The notes beneath the pieces were generated by a model that saw nothing but the letters and a program-made list of their open reading frames with translations, had not been told where the DNA came from and made no database searches. Shown piece after piece: positions 45,873 to 46,018 of a stretch of DNA of 46,018 bases. The stretch is from Bacteroides rodentium JCM 16496. GTDB taxonomy: Bacteria > Bacteroidota > Bacteroidia > Bacteroidales > Bacteroidaceae. Position 1 is the stretch's first letter, and every line of letters starts with the position of its first letter. Location of the stretch: assembly GCF_000614125.1 (NCBI RefSeq), contig NZ_BAKJ01000038.1:1-46018 (forward strand). The letters are read 5' to 3'. The position numbers and the translations under genes were made by a program.

Positions 45873-46008
45873 AAGTAGACACAGAAAATAATTTTAGATG
45901 TTAATATTTTCCCAGAGTAGACACTGGGGTTGTTTTTCTGTGTTTTTGATTTACAAAAGTAGACATTTTTGATGTTTTTCCTGTGTTTTCTTTGATAAAA
46001 GTGGACAC
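45873..46008. repeat. GTRGACA repeat array with 42-bp period
   Basis: GTAGAC, GTAGAC, GTAGAC and GTGGAC begin at 45875, 45917, 45959 and 46001, exactly 42 bp apart each time. The second and third units also share GTTTTTC, CTGTGTTTT and a TGAT...AAAA end. Four evenly spaced repeats resemble the multiple terminal repeats of IS21-type elements, but no transposase is visible in the window. The region from 45691 to the array holds no gene. Confidence 0.7.
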
Positions 46009-46018
46009 ATCCTTTGAG

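Noticed and set aside
45873..46008. CRISPR array
   Set aside because: Only 6-7 bases are conserved per 42-bp unit, the intervening sequence is partly shared between units, and there are no cas genes.

Overview
The window looks like a chromosomal segment of a Bacteroides-type gut bacterium (order Bacteroidales). The evidence is a SusC/SusD pair, a hybrid two-component system, many secreted or lipoprotein glycoside hydrolases, Bacteroides-type promoters (TTTG, an 18-19 base gap, then TAnnTTTG) before several genes, RHS proteins of the DHQGNNRVV / LGRFTTVD type, and a DUF3316 gene beside parC. Species cannot be fixed from the sequence alone.

Layout. (1) 1-3085: two tandem orphan RHS tip cassettes on the plus strand. 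Each is a conserved RHS core end joined to a different C-terminal domain and followed at once by a small unrelated ORF (putative toxin plus immunity). A strong terminator separates the cassettes and another follows them. (2) 3310-3513: tRNA-Leu(TAG) on the minus strand with its own promoter and terminator. (3) 3536-8279: an S41 peptidase lipoprotein, a DUF3316 protein and DNA topoisomerase IV subunit A (parC), all minus. (4) 8280-8700: a non-coding stretch with a cluster of TTGGCAAAGCTTTGCCAA-type palindromes. (5) 8701-42368: a large polysaccharide utilisation locus (PUL). From its regulatory end leftward on the minus strand it reads HTCS regulator, SusC, SusD, surface glycan-binding protein, BACON-GH5, GH97, GH2 with a LamG insert, GH42, GH2, GH29, GH31, and an acetylesterase-GH43 fusion. 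A short GH2 (plus) and a GH43 lipoprotein (minus) lie beyond the HTCS. (6) 42507-44033: a membrane-associated MutS-like ATPase (plus). (7) 44244-45637: a DeoR-family regulator and ribB (minus, probably one operon). (8) 45638-46018: AT-rich non-coding DNA with an 11-bp tandem duplication and a GTRGAC repeat array at exact 42-bp spacing.

How the PUL works together (inference from family knowledge). BACON-GH5, SGBP-B-like protein, GH31, GH2, GH43 and GH29 together are the signature of xyloglucan loci. The surface GH5 endo-glucanase would cut the backbone, SusCD and the SGBP would bind and import oligosaccharides, and the GH31 (alpha-xylose), GH2/GH42 (beta-galactose), GH29 (alpha-fucose), GH43 (arabinose), GH97 and acetylesterase would strip side chains. 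The HTCS would sense an oligosaccharide product. No backbone beta-glucosidase (GH3) is present in the window.

Quality warning. Seven long PUL genes are broken by 13 one-base frameshifts. Restoring one base (or in one case removing one) in a short G/C or A/T run rejoins the conserved protein each time. I read these as consensus errors and annotate each as one gene. Coordinates inside them are given as they stand in the supplied sequence.
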